Shown: positions 1 through 6,903 of the stretch, piece after piece
How the letters are laid out: the number at the start of each line of letters is the position of its first letter
Numbering within the stretch: the stretch's first letter is position 1
Assembly (NCBI GenBank): GCA_023402355.1
Contig: JAEXCG010000024.1
Location: 1-45,376, forward strand
DNA: 45,376 nucleotides
Origin: Bacillota bacterium
Lineage (GTDB): Bacteria; Bacillota; Clostridia; Christensenellales; Aristaeellaceae
Direction: 5' to 3'
Notes under the pieces: model-generated
Told to the model about the DNA's origin: nothing
What the model saw: the letters and a program-made list of their open reading frames with translations, nothing else
Databases searched by the model: none
Made by a program: the position numbers and the translations under genes

Positions 1-890
1 GCTCCGAGAGCGCCACCGGCAGGCAGCCCTTCTTGATGTACACCTTCCCCAAGATGGGCGAAAAGGCGTACTTCATCGCGGTGCCGACCTCCGCGGGCAC
101 GGGCAGCGAAGTGACGCCGTTTGCGGTCATCACCGACGAGAAGACGGGCGTCAAGTACCCGCTGGCCGACTACGAGCTCATGCCGAACATGGCGATCGTG
201 GACGCGGACATGATGATGAACGCGCCCAAGGGCCTCACCAGCGCCAGCGGCATCGACGCGCTGGTGCACGCGCTGGAGGCTTACGCGGCCATGCTGGCGA
301 CGGACTACACCGACGGCCTGGCCCTGCGCTCCATGCAGATGGTCTTCGACTACCTGCCCCGCGCCTATGACGACGGCCCGAACGACCCCGTGGCGCGCGA
401 AAAGATGGCCAACGCCGCCACCATGGCGGGCATGGCCTTCGCCAACGCCTTCCTGGGGCTCTGCCACTCCATGGCGCACAAGCTGGGCGCGTTCCACCAC
501 CTGCCGCACGGCATCGCCAACGCCCTGCTGCTGGACGAAGTGATGCGCTTCAACGCCGCGGAGGTCCCCACGAAGATGGGCACCTTCCCACAGTACGACC
601 ACCCGCACACGCTGGCCCGCTACGCCGAGGTGGCGGACGCCCTCAAGGTCGGCGGCGGCACCGACGAGGAGAAGCTGGAAAACCTGATCGCCAAGATCGA
701 CGCCCTCAAGGAGCGCATCGGCATCAAGAAGACGATCCGCGATTACGGCGTGGACGAACAGGACTTCTTGAATCGCCTGGACGAGATGGTCGAGCAGGCG
801 TTCGACGACCAGTGCACGGGCGCGAACCCGCGCTATCCGCTGATGAGCGAGATTAAGCAGATGTATCTGAACGCCTATTATGGCCGCTAA
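1..890 (+). CDS. adhE: AdhE, bifunctional acetaldehyde-CoA/alcohol dehydrogenase (C-terminal part, 5' truncated)
   Basis: The frame is open from the first bases of the window to the TAA at 890, so this is the last ~295 residues of a longer protein. AdhE is normally about 870 aa: an N-terminal aldehyde dehydrogenase fused to an iron-dependent alcohol dehydrogenase that turns acetyl-CoA into ethanol with two NADH. What remains is the alcohol dehydrogenase half. It carries the SAGTGSEVTPFAVITD nucleotide-binding stretch, the iron-ligand segments DALVHALE and CHSMAHKLG...HLPHG, and the AdhE-type ending DDQCTGANPRYPLMSEIKQ. That ending separates AdhE from stand-alone iron alcohol dehydrogenases. 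Whether the aldehyde dehydrogenase half is present cannot be seen. Two genes follow closely (14-bp gap) in the same direction. Confidence 0.93.
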   Translation, partial: SESATGRQPFLMYTFPKMGEKAYFIAVPTSAGTGSEVTPFAVITDEKTGVKYPLADYELMPNMAIVDADMMMNAPKGLTSASGIDALVHALEAYAAMLATDYTDGLALRSMQMVFDYLPRAYDDGPNDPVAREKMANAATMAGMAFANAFLGLCHSMAHKLGAFHHLPHGIANALLLDEVMRFNAAEVPTKMGTFPQYDHPHTLARYAEVADALKVGGGTDEEKLENLIAKIDALKERIGIKKTIRDYGVDEQDFLNRLDEMVEQAFDDQCTGANPRYPLMSEIKQMYLNAYYGR

Positions 891-905
891 AAAGGGGGCA
901 GGAAT

Positions 906-1658
906 ATGAATCTGGACAAGATCATCGCGGTGCGCACCTCCAAGACCGTCTATCGCGACGGCGACACCGTCGTCAAGGTGTTCGACGAGGACTATAAGAA
1001 GACCGACGTGCTGAATGAAGCGCTCAACCAGGCGCGCGTGGAGGAGACGGAGCTTCGCATCCCCAAGGTGCTGGAGGTCACGAAGGCGGACGGCAAGTGG
1101 GCCATCGTGTCCGAGTACATCGAGGGCAAGACGCTCGCGCAGTTGATGGAGGAGAACCCGGAGAAGAAGGACGAGTACCTGGAACAACTGGTGGACATTC
1201 AGCTCTCCATGCACGCGCAGAAGGCCCCGGCGCTGCTGAACAAGCTGAAGGAGAAGATGCACCGCAAGATTTCCGCGACGACGTTCGACGCGACGACGCG
1301 CTACGAGCTGCACACGCGCCTTGCGGGCATGCCGGACCACAACAAGCTCTGCCACGGCGACTTTGACCCCAGCAACGTCATCATCCAGCCCGACGGCACG
1401 CCCTGCATCCTCGACTGGTCGCACGCGACCCAGGGTAACGCCAGCGCGGACGCGGCGCGCACCTATCTGCTGTTCTGGCTCGCCGGGGACATTCAGGGCG
1501 CGGAAAAGTACCTGAACCTCTTCTGCCGGAAGAGCGACACGGCCAAGCAGTACGTGCAGAAGTGGATTCCGATCGTCGCGGCCTCGCAGACGGTCAAGGG
1601 CAAGCCCGAGGAGCGGGAGTTCCTCGCCCACTGGGTGAACGTGGTCGATTACGAGTAA
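906..1658 (+). CDS. APH-fold phosphotransferase (aminoglycoside phosphotransferase/choline kinase superfamily)
   Basis: A 250-aa kinase-like protein of the PF01636 superfamily, which phosphorylates small hydroxyl or amino compounds with ATP. The catalytic Brenner motif HGDFDPSNV is near residue 150 and the metal-binding ILDWSHA near residue 168. The N-terminal lobe has a VVKVF lysine strand and the hinge-like IVSEYIEGKTL. The start follows a GGGGGCAGGA ribosome site, 14 bp after adhE. The substrate is unknown. The family includes antibiotic kinases, but nothing here points to resistance, and a housekeeping metabolite kinase is at least as likely. Co-transcription with adhE and the following ferredoxin-like gene is inferred from spacing. 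Confidence 0.85.
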   Translation: MNLDKIIAVRTSKTVYRDGDTVVKVFDEDYKKTDVLNEALNQARVEETELRIPKVLEVTKADGKWAIVSEYIEGKTLAQLMEENPEKKDEYLEQLVDIQLSMHAQKAPALLNKLKEKMHRKISATTFDATTRYELHTRLAGMPDHNKLCHGDFDPSNVIIQPDGTPCILDWSHATQGNASADAARTYLLFWLAGDIQGAEKYLNLFCRKSDTAKQYVQKWIPIVAASQTVKGKPEEREFLAHWVNVVDYE

Positions 1659-1671
1659 GGAGGGGGCACCC

Positions 1672-1917
1672 ATGGTAAAGGTGACGGTCTGTATCGGAAG
1701 CTGCTGCCACACGAAGGGCTCCGGCCGCGTGGTGGAGCGGTTGCAGCACCTGATCGCGGAGGCGAACCTCAAGGAGAAGGTGGACCTTTCGGGCAAGTTC
1801 TGCATGGGCACCTGCGAAAAGGGCGTGTGCGTCACGGTGGACGGGGATTTCTTCTCCGTGACGCCGGAGACGGTGCACGACTTCTTCGAGCGGGAGATCA
1901 GGCCCAAGGCGGCGTAA
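1672..1917 (+). CDS. Thioredoxin-like [2Fe-2S] ferredoxin (NuoE/HndA C-terminal domain-like)
   Basis: An 81-aa single-domain protein with the cysteine pattern of thioredoxin-like [2Fe-2S] ferredoxins: Cys7-x4-Cys12 at the N-terminus and Cys44-x3-Cys48 later (FCMGTCEKGVC). In complex I and in NAD-linked hydrogenases this fold (NuoE/HydC/HndA) passes electrons between NADH and flavin or FeS centres. Here the helical N-terminal part of NuoE is absent, so it may act as a free electron carrier or a small regulatory FeS protein. It starts 13 bp after the kinase with an AAGGAGGGGG ribosome site and ends just before a terminator, so it is the last gene of the adhE transcript. The redox partner is unknown. 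Confidence 0.85.
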   Translation: MVKVTVCIGSCCHTKGSGRVVERLQHLIAEANLKEKVDLSGKFCMGTCEKGVCVTVDGDFFSVTPETVHDFFEREIRPKAA

Positions 1918-1924
1918 GATCGAT

Positions 1925-1972
1925 AAAAAAGCAACGGGAAGCAAGGCGAGGGCCTTGCTTCCCGTTGCTTTT
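1925..1972 (+). terminator. Intrinsic terminator of the adhE operon
   Basis: A perfect 17-bp stem (1931-1947 pairs with 1952-1968) with a GAGG loop, flanked by six A on the left and TTTT on the right. It works on the + strand and, because of the flanking A run, could also stop leftward transcription of the XRE gene that ends at 1979. Confidence 0.93.
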
Positions 1973-1978
1973 AATATC

Positions 1979-2266
1979 TCATTTGTTTTTCCTTTCGCTA
2001 TTTGAAGATAAATCTTTCCACGAGAGACCACTGAAGAAGGCATCCAGTTCAACACCATAGATTTCTTTTAAAGCTAGTAATACGCTTATGCGAATACTGT
2101 AGTGACCAGCTTCCATTTGGGATAAAATCTCTCTACTTATAGGAACTTGCATGGTTGTCAACTTTCTTACAACGGATTCTTGAGTCAAGGAAGCTTGGTT
2201 TCGCAATTTTTTCAAATTAGGGCCAATTGAAATATCTTGTTTTATTCGTCCTGCCATTTTCATCAT
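1979..2266 (-). CDS. XRE-family helix-turn-helix regulator
   Basis: A 95-aa Cro/C1-type repressor. The HTH spans about residues 15-75: NLKKLRNQASLTQESVVRKL, then a recognition-helix region ISREILSQMEAGHYSIR and the LLALKEIYGVELDAFF helix typical of the family. There is no extra sensor domain. It is transcribed away from the unknown gene at 2356, and the shared spacer carries two copies of the same 18-20 bp operator-like sequence (2274-2291 and 2322-2341), one against its own start and one in the other promoter. Autoregulation and control of the divergent gene are inferred. Codon use and base composition are clearly more AT-rich than the flanks, which suggests recent arrival. Confidence 0.88.
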   Translation of the reverse strand: MMKMAGRIKQDISIGPNLKKLRNQASLTQESVVRKLTTMQVPISREILSQMEAGHYSIRISVLLALKEIYGVELDAFFSGLSWKDLSSNSERKNK

Positions 2267-2273
2267 CCCAACT

Positions 2274-2291
2274 TTGGAATTTATACATTAC
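2274..2291. promoter_or_regulatory. Imperfect operator copy next to the XRE start
   Basis: TTGGAATTTATACATTAC matches the perfect palindrome at 2322-2341 at 16 of its first 18 positions. It lies 8 bp upstream of the XRE start codon, where bound protein would block the regulator's own mRNA start. A TATAAT -10 box for the leftward gene is visible just upstream (reverse complement of about 2298-2303). Confidence 0.6.
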
Positions 2292-2293
2292 AC

Positions 2294-2322
2294 TTGATTA
2301 TACATGATTTTTGTGCTAACAT
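2294..2322 (+). promoter_or_regulatory. Promoter for the unknown gene at 2356
   Basis: TTGATT (2294-2299), a 17-bp spacer, then TAACAT (2317-2322). The predicted transcription start near 2329 falls inside the palindrome that begins at 2322, so a protein bound there would block initiation. Confidence 0.5.
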
Positions 2323-2341
2323 TGGAATGTATACATTCCAA
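2322..2341. promoter_or_regulatory. Perfect 20-bp palindromic operator
   Basis: TTGGAATGTA followed by TACATTCCAA, a perfect inverted repeat with no spacer, between the divergent XRE regulator and the gene at 2356. A near copy lies at 2274-2291. The symmetry, the placement over a predicted transcription start and the second copy at the regulator's own start all fit the binding site of the neighbouring XRE protein. Confidence 0.7.
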
Positions 2342-2355
2342 AGCGAAAATTCGAG

Positions 2356-3069
2356 GTGAAAAATTTGAAAAATTCTATTATTGCTAATCATGAACATGCC
2401 ATCCCTGCCCGCATTTTCCTGGAAGCGAGCGTCCCCGTCGCGTGGTGCGCCGCGCATCGGGATACGGTGCTCAAGCTCATGGGTCTTGCCCCGTGCGGAA
2501 AGACGGAACGGGAGGAAATCGAGAGCTTGCTCCTGCGGGAAGGACGATTCGAGCTGCTGGCGGCGATGGTGCTCTGCGACGCGGCGCAAAATCCGAACCC
2601 GCAAAGCGAGAACCTGCTGGACAAGTTTACGATCGATCCTAGCGACGGCGAGCCGCAGGCGTACGAGATCAAGCGGCTGGGGCAGCTTTATTCCTTCCTG
2701 CGCTGGTGCGACGAAAAAGAAGAAACCCTCCTCGTGGAGGGCGGGGATGGGCTGGAGCAGTTCCGCCTGCTGTACCTGGCGGTTGGCGTGGGCTACAGCG
2801 CGCTGGCCGTTTCCCTGGCCGCAAGACTGGGCGCTGCGGGCGTCGAACGCAGCGCCGCCGCACTGAAAAAGTATGCGGGGCGGGAAACGCAGCTATTCAG
2901 GAGCTGGCTTCGTGCCTTCTACGCGCGCCAGCCGGAGGGCAGGGAAAAGCGAAAGCTCGGGAGGCGGCTGGTGCGCTGCGCCCCGCCCTCCGTGCAGCCG
3001 CTCCGGCTTGTCGGGGCTACCGCACCTTTTGAAAGGCAATGCGGGGCGAGCCGTCCGCGAGGCGGATGA
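2356..3069 (+). CDS. Unknown protein under the XRE/palindrome control region
   Basis: A 237-aa protein starting with GTG behind a weak GAGG site. I do not recognise a family. It looks soluble and mostly helical, with leucine-rich helices (REEIESLLLREGRFELLAAMVL near residue 55) and an aliphatic stretch LLYLAVGVGYSALAVSLAARLGAAG near residues 140-165 that is too broken to call membrane-spanning. The first 20 codons are AT-rich and the rest match the genome. The last ~18 codons overlap the end of the convergent GNAT gene by 53 bp and read like low-complexity sequence, so the true end may be altered or frameshifted. The palindrome at its promoter makes it the likely target of the XRE protein. 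Confidence 0.65.
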   Translation: MKNLKNSIIANHEHAIPARIFLEASVPVAWCAAHRDTVLKLMGLAPCGKTEREEIESLLLREGRFELLAAMVLCDAAQNPNPQSENLLDKFTIDPSDGEPQAYEIKRLGQLYSFLRWCDEKEETLLVEGGDGLEQFRLLYLAVGVGYSALAVSLAARLGAAGVERSAAALKKYAGRETQLFRSWLRAFYARQPEGREKRKLGRRLVRCAPPSVQPLRLVGATAPFERQCGASRPRGG

Positions 3070-3502
3070 CCCCGCAGCGGCTAAAGCCGAGCTTGCGAAG
3101 CAGCCCCTGCATGGGCGCGTTGTCCGCGTGCGTGTCGATGCGCAGGTTCCCGCTGCGCGCAAACGCCCAGTTCAGGCAGAAGGTCGCGACGCCCTTCGTG
3201 CCCGGCGCGGAGGCGATGCGGTGTACGACGGCGTAGGGCGCGTCGCTTCGCCACGCGCCGTCCTCGATCACGCGGTACGTCGGGTCCTCCTCCTGCGCGA
3301 AGTAAAAGACGCCCGCGATCCTGCCCTCCGCGAGGCAGACGTACAGCTTGCCCTGCCGAATGTCTTCCATCAGGAGCGCCTGCGCGGGATAACCGTTTCC
3401 CCATTGTCCGGCGTTGCCGTTTGCCGCCATAAACCTGCGGGCGTGGGCGTAGATGGACAGGATTTCGTCCAAGTCAGCCGATGCGGCCCGACGTATCTCC
3501 AT
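3017..3502 (-). CDS. GNAT-family N-acetyltransferase
   Basis: About 161 aa with the GNAT fold: N-terminal IRRAASADLDEILSIYAHARRFM, a central strand GRIAGVFYFAQEED, the acetyl-CoA loop region VHRIASAPGTKGVATFCLNWAF, and the C-terminal LRIDTHADNAPMQGLLRKLGFSRCGVI, where substrate side and pantetheine arm meet. It should transfer an acetyl group to an unknown amine. An ATG at 3508 is possible, but the GCGGGGA ribosome site touches it and lies 6 nt before the ATG at 3502, so the second is preferred. The 3' end overlaps the convergent gene at 2356 by 53 bp. Confidence 0.88.
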   Translation of the reverse strand: MEIRRAASADLDEILSIYAHARRFMAANGNAGQWGNGYPAQALLMEDIRQGKLYVCLAEGRIAGVFYFAQEEDPTYRVIEDGAWRSDAPYAVVHRIASAPGTKGVATFCLNWAFARSGNLRIDTHADNAPMQGLLRKLGFSRCGVIRLADGSPRIAFQKVR

Positions 3503-3540
3503 GTGCATTCCCCGCTTTTCGTAAAAAGTAATTTGGGTTC

Positions 3541-3549
3541 ATTATACCA
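3541..3549 (-). promoter_or_regulatory. Extended -10 promoter for the GNAT gene
   Basis: Read leftward the sequence is TGGTATAAT, an extended -10 (TGnTATAAT), about 40 bp before the GNAT start. The -35 region is poor, as is usual for extended -10 promoters. Confidence 0.6.
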
Positions 3550-3586
3550 CGCGCGCCTCATCCTTCGCTTAAAAAATACATGAGGG

Positions 3587-3615
3587 TGGACAAGGCGGCG
3601 CGCGGGGATTACAAT
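3587..3615 (+). promoter_or_regulatory. Promoter of the methyltransferase gene
   Basis: TGGACA (3587-3592), 17-bp spacer, TACAAT (3610-3615). It lies downstream of an ATG at 3580 that could otherwise extend the methyltransferase frame, which supports the start at 3646. Confidence 0.65.
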
Positions 3616-3645
3616 ACCCCAAGAGACGAAACGGAGGCGCTACGC

Positions 3646-4344
3646 ATGGACAAGGACTATATGGACCTTAAGGCCTGGCTGGACGAGACGCGCGACGAGC
3701 CGCTGGAGGGGATGGGCGCGTTTTTTGACGCGCGCATCGGCGATTACGAGGCGCACATGTCGCCTTGGGAAAAGCATTACGCCTGGATGGCGGGCCTGCT
3801 GCCCGAGGGGCTCGAAACGCTGCTGGACATCGGCTGCGGCACCGGGCTGGAGCTGGACTGCATCTTTAGGCGCTTCCCGCAGCTTTGCGTGACGGGCATC
3901 GACCTGTCGGCGGAAATGCTCGCGCAGCTTCGACGCAAGCACGGGGAGAAGCGCCTCGCTCTCATACGTGCGGACTACTTTACGCACCCGCTGGGGGAAA
4001 ATTGCTTCGACGCTGCGGTCTCCTTTGAAACGCTGCATCACTTCACGCGGGAGAAAAAGACGCGGCTCTTTGAGCGGCTGCGGCAGGCGCTAAGGCCCGG
4101 CGGCGTGTATCTGGAGTGCGACTACATCGCCGGGACGCAGGCGATCGAGGACCTCGTGTTCGCGGAAAGCGCCAGAAGGCGCGCACGGGACGGTGTCGCG
4201 CCGGAGGCGTTCGTGCACTTCGACACGCCGCTGACGCTGGAGCACGAGATGCAGGCCCTGCGGGACGCGGGCTTTGCGCGCGTGGAATGCGTCGGCTTCC
4301 TGCCGGGGGACGACCACACGCCGATGATCCGGGCGGTGAAATGA
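3646..4344 (+). CDS. Class I SAM-dependent methyltransferase
   Basis: A 232-aa Rossmann-fold methyltransferase. Motif I is LLDIGCGTGLELD near residues 61-73, followed by the acidic motif II VTGIDLSAEML, then AAVSFETLHHF and the post-motif LRPGGVYLECDY. The family moves the methyl of S-adenosylmethionine to small molecules, lipids or quinones, and nothing fixes the substrate here. The start ATG at 3646 sits behind ACGGAGG. An in-frame ATG at 3580 is upstream of the promoter and was rejected. The stop overlaps the next start (ATGATG at 4341), so the two genes are translationally coupled. Confidence 0.9.
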   Translation: MDKDYMDLKAWLDETRDEPLEGMGAFFDARIGDYEAHMSPWEKHYAWMAGLLPEGLETLLDIGCGTGLELDCIFRRFPQLCVTGIDLSAEMLAQLRRKHGEKRLALIRADYFTHPLGENCFDAAVSFETLHHFTREKKTRLFERLRQALRPGGVYLECDYIAGTQAIEDLVFAESARRRARDGVAPEAFVHFDTPLTLEHEMQALRDAGFARVECVGFLPGDDHTPMIRAVK

Positions 4345-4847
4345 TGGAAAAGCGGCTGATCTTCCTGTGCGGGGCGAGCGGCGTCGGCAAGACCACCCTC
4401 TGCCGGGAGCTGCTGAAACGAACGCCGGGCAGCGCCTATGTGGACAGCGACCCGCTGCGGCTGATGAACCCCTTCGTGCTCAGCGACGAGACGGCGCCGG
4501 CGATTCAAAAGAACCTCTCCTGCGTGCTGCTCAACTACCTGCAATGCCCGGCGGTCGATACGCTGATCTTCTCCTACGGCTTTCACGGGCGCAGAAGGGA
4601 AATCTTCGCGGGCGTGATGGAGGACATCGCGGGGCAGAGCTTTCGCTTTTACCCCTTCCTGCTCACCTGCGGCGAGGAGGAGAACGTCCGGCGGATGCGG
4701 CTGGACGGACGCGACGAAGAGCGCATCGAGCGCGCGCTGAAGGTGTCCCGGGCCGCCTACGAGGGCGTGCCCTATCCGAAGATCGACGTGACCAACCTGT
4801 CCGTGCAGGAGGCGGCGGCGCTCATTTTAGAGCGCTGCGGTCTCTAA
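4344..4847 (+). CDS. P-loop NTPase, small-molecule kinase-like
   Basis: A 167-aa protein opening with a strand and Walker A loop, RLIFLCGASGVGKTTLCREL, at residues 4-23. YVDSDPL follows and may serve as a kinase Asp segment. DTLIFSYGFH may be the Walker B-like strand. The arginine-rich RRMRLDGRDEERIERAL resembles the lid of nucleoside or shikimate-type kinases. This layout fits the AAA_33/zeta-like and nucleotide-kinase group, but the substrate is not recognisable. An ATG one codon earlier (4341) is equally usable. It ends 5 bp before a strong terminator. Confidence 0.8.
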   Translation: MEKRLIFLCGASGVGKTTLCRELLKRTPGSAYVDSDPLRLMNPFVLSDETAPAIQKNLSCVLLNYLQCPAVDTLIFSYGFHGRRREIFAGVMEDIAGQSFRFYPFLLTCGEEENVRRMRLDGRDEERIERALKVSRAAYEGVPYPKIDVTNLSVQEAAALILERCGL

Positions 4848-4852
4848 AATAG

Positions 4853-4910
4853 AAATCCCCCGCAAGCTGTCCGGCGAGCGCATTGCCGGACGCCTTGCGG
4901 GGGATTTTTC
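4853..4910 (+). terminator. Intrinsic terminator
   Basis: AAATCCCCCGCAAG pairs with CTTGCGGGGGATTT, with an inner GTCCGGC/GCCGGAC arm and a following T run. The A run on the left makes it symmetrical, so it can also end the leftward TetR transcript that stops at 4922. Confidence 0.9.
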
Positions 4911-4921
4911 TTTCCGGGGAA

Positions 4922-5509
4922 TCAGTCCGCGATGATCTGCTCGCAGACGCTGTGCACCAGCGCTTCCAGCGCGTCCTGATAGTGCTCGCCGATGTCCTCG
5001 CGCTGAAAGTAGCTCATGACGATCATGCGCAGCATCGCCTCGGCGGTGTCCTTCGAGACCTTGAGCCGCGCGCCGGAGCGGTCGATCAGGCGCGCGATAT
5101 GCTGGCTGTCGCTGTGGTAGTGCTCCTGCAGGACGTCCGGCGGCAGGCGGCGCAGGATGGCGGGCAGGTCCTTGGCGAAGAGCGACATGGTGTCGCCGTG
5201 GCCCATGACGCGGCAGGCCGTCAGGATCGCCTGGGCGACGCGGGCTTTGAGCGGCAGGTCCGTGCGCTCGTCGAGCACGGCCTCGGCGCTGCCGTAGATG
5301 GCCGCGTGCCATTCCTCCAGAATGTCGAGGAAGAGGTGCTCCTTGCTGTCGTAAAACCGGTAAAAGGCGCTCTTGGAGATGCCTGCCTCGCGCGTGAGCT
5401 GTTCCAGCGTCGTCTTGCGCATGCCGATCGTCGCCGCGCAGCGCCGGGCGGCATTCTTGAGCAGCCGGGTGATGGTTTCGCGTTCCTGCAGGTTGAATGC
5501 CGTCGCCAT
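4922..5509 (-). CDS. TetR/AcrR-family transcriptional regulator
   Basis: A 195-aa protein with the TetR N-terminal DNA-binding domain at about residues 10-55 (AARRCAATIGMRKTTLEQLTREAGISKSAFYRFYDSKEHLFLDIL) and a divergent helical ligand domain. Such repressors commonly release export genes on ligand binding. The adaptor, permease and ATPase genes of an exporter lie upstream in the same direction, and a 10-bp palindrome sits on their promoter. Control of that operon is a reasonable inference. The start follows AAAAGGAGG. A longer frame to 5665 runs through repeat sequence and was rejected. A 296-bp repeat-filled gap separates it from the exporter genes, so it may have its own transcript. Confidence 0.9.
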   Translation of the reverse strand: MATAFNLQERETITRLLKNAARRCAATIGMRKTTLEQLTREAGISKSAFYRFYDSKEHLFLDILEEWHAAIYGSAEAVLDERTDLPLKARVAQAILTACRVMGHGDTMSLFAKDLPAILRRLPPDVLQEHYHSDSQHIARLIDRSGARLKVSKDTAEAMLRMIVMSYFQREDIGEHYQDALEALVHSVCEQIIAD

Positions 5510-5523
5510 TGCGTTCCTCCTTT

Positions 5524-5757
5524 TGGAGGGCGCTGCCCTCCAAACCGCCCGCCTAAGGGACGTCGTCCCTTTGGAATCCCGTCCTGATACTCTGCTGTAT
5601 GATGCGGTCCCCGCGCCGCAGCGCGATAAGGTTCTCACGTTGGAGGGCGCTGCCCTCCAAACCACCCGCCTAAGGGACGTCGTCCCTTAGGAATCCCGTC
5701 CTGATACTCTGTTGTATGACGCGGCCCCCGCGCCGCAGCGCGAAGTGGGATTCTCAA
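5524..5757. repeat. Tandem 117-bp repeat (two units) made of small palindromes
   Basis: Unit 1 is 5524-5640 and unit 2 starts at 5641. They agree at about nine positions in ten. Each holds GGAGGGC-GCT-GCCCTCC and AAGGGAC-GTC-GTCCCTT hairpins, then a less symmetrical part ending in CGCGCCGCAGCGCGA. Just beyond, 5757-5805 carries two more of the same style (AAGGGGC-TAT-GCCCCTT and TCAGGGGC-GGC-GCCCCTGA). This resembles REP/MITE-like intergenic elements. No coding signal is present. Confidence 0.8.
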
Positions 5758-5805
5758 GGGGCTATGCCCCTTGAGCGGGGTTCAGGGGCGGCGCCCCTGA
5801 AAGAT

Positions 5806-6870
5806 TTACTTGGAAAGGTACACCGTCGCGCTCATGCCCAGCAGCAGGTTCGCGCCGCCGACGGAGAGCTTCACCGTGTAATAGCTCGCGTTTTGCTTCA
5901 CCGTGCCCAGCCCGGAGATCGATGTCACCGTGCCCTGATACACCGTCTCCGGGAAGCGATCGAAGACCACGGGCACGCTGTCGCCCACGGTGAGCGAGCC
6001 CAGGTCCATTTCGTCCACGTCCGCCGTGACCTGTAGGGCGCTCTCGTCGCTGACCGTGCAAAGGAGCTGGCCCTTGTATACCTGCTGGCCGTCGGCCGCT
6101 GAGAGCGCGCTGATCACGCCGGAGGCGCTGGAGGCGATCTTCGCGGAGAGGGCGTCCGGCGCGGCGTCCGCGGCGGCGAGCTCGAAGAGCAGGTCGCCCG
6201 CCTTTACGGCCTGCCCCTCCGCCGCGTGCACGCGCTGCACCCGGCCGCTGCCCGGCACCGGCACGGCGCTCGCGGGCGCGCAGGTGCCCTTGCCCACGTT
6301 GCTCTCGCGCGTGTAGAAGGAGTCGCGGTAGAGGTTCACGCTCTGCTTGACTTCCGGCGTGCCGGAGAGGATTTCCACCTGATAGCCGCTCGCGGTCACC
6401 GAAATCACCCGGCCCGTGCCGGTCGCCTTGTCGCCGGAGGCGTTCTTGTAGTAGAGCAGCTCGCCCACGTGCAGCAGCTTGTTGTCGGCCTCGTCGTACG
6501 CGCCGGAGGTCGTGCAGTCGAGGATCAGGTTTTCCACGGGCTCGATGGCCGCGATGCCGCCGTAGCGCCGCGTCACGGCGTCCGCGTCGTCCCCGGCCTT
6601 TGCGAACAGCGCGCCCAGCGTGCCGTCGCAGGGGGCGTAGACCTTCGTGGTGTCCAGCTCAAAGAGCGTGTCGCCCAGCTTTACGCGGTCGCCCAGATCG
6701 AGATCGAAGGGCAGCAGCACGCCGGAGTAAGGGGCCGTGACGTCGAATGTGCGCACCGCCTCCACCTCGCCGGTGGCGGTGTCCATCGCGCCGAGATCCG
6801 TCTCGGCCAGGGCGGCGCTCCCCGTGAGCGCGAGCAGCAGGCAAAGCAGCAGGCAAGAGAATTTTCGCAT
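5806..6870 (-). CDS. HlyD-like efflux adaptor (membrane fusion protein)
   Basis: A 354-aa exported protein. Residues 1-22 (MRKFSCLLLCLLLALTGSAALA) form a signal peptide. The mature part shows lipoyl/barrel-sandwich halves, GVLLPFDLDLGDRVKLGDTLFELDT near residue 50 and GRVQRVHAAEGQAVKAGDLLFELAA near residue 205, and beta-barrel segments ending in GMSATVYLSK. Such adaptors join an inner-membrane MacB-type exporter to the outside. In one-membrane Firmicutes they form an extracytoplasmic funnel. The start at 6870 is preferred over 6879 because the GAAAGGA site is adjacent to the first ATG and well spaced from the second. It follows the permease gene by 33 bp in the same operon. Confidence 0.85.
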   Translation of the reverse strand: MRKFSCLLLCLLLALTGSAALAETDLGAMDTATGEVEAVRTFDVTAPYSGVLLPFDLDLGDRVKLGDTLFELDTTKVYAPCDGTLGALFAKAGDDADAVTRRYGGIAAIEPVENLILDCTTSGAYDEADNKLLHVGELLYYKNASGDKATGTGRVISVTASGYQVEILSGTPEVKQSVNLYRDSFYTRESNVGKGTCAPASAVPVPGSGRVQRVHAAEGQAVKAGDLLFELAAADAAPDALSAKIASSASGVISALSAADGQQVYKGQLLCTVSDESALQVTADVDEMDLGSLTVGDSVPVVFDRFPETVYQGTVTSISGLGTVKQNASYYTVKLSVGGANLLLGMSATVYLSK

Positions 6871-6903
6871 ATCAAACATTCCTTTCTTCGCTTGGGTCGC
6901 GCC

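Noticed and set aside
906..1658. Antibiotic-resistance kinase
   Set aside because: The fold is APH-like but the context is fermentative metabolism, and no residues specific to known aminoglycoside kinases were recognised.
3580..3645. Longer methyltransferase start at 3580
   Set aside because: A good promoter (TGGACA-17-TACAAT) lies inside that stretch, and ACGGAGG precedes the ATG at 3646.
5510..5665. N-terminal extension of the TetR gene by 52 codons
   Set aside because: It reads through the palindromic repeat, has no ribosome site and TetR homologues start close to the HTH. The ATG at 5509 has AAAAGGAGG.
5524..5757. CRISPR array
   Set aside because: There are only two units of 117 bp, contiguous, without short repeats and spacers, and no cas genes are near.
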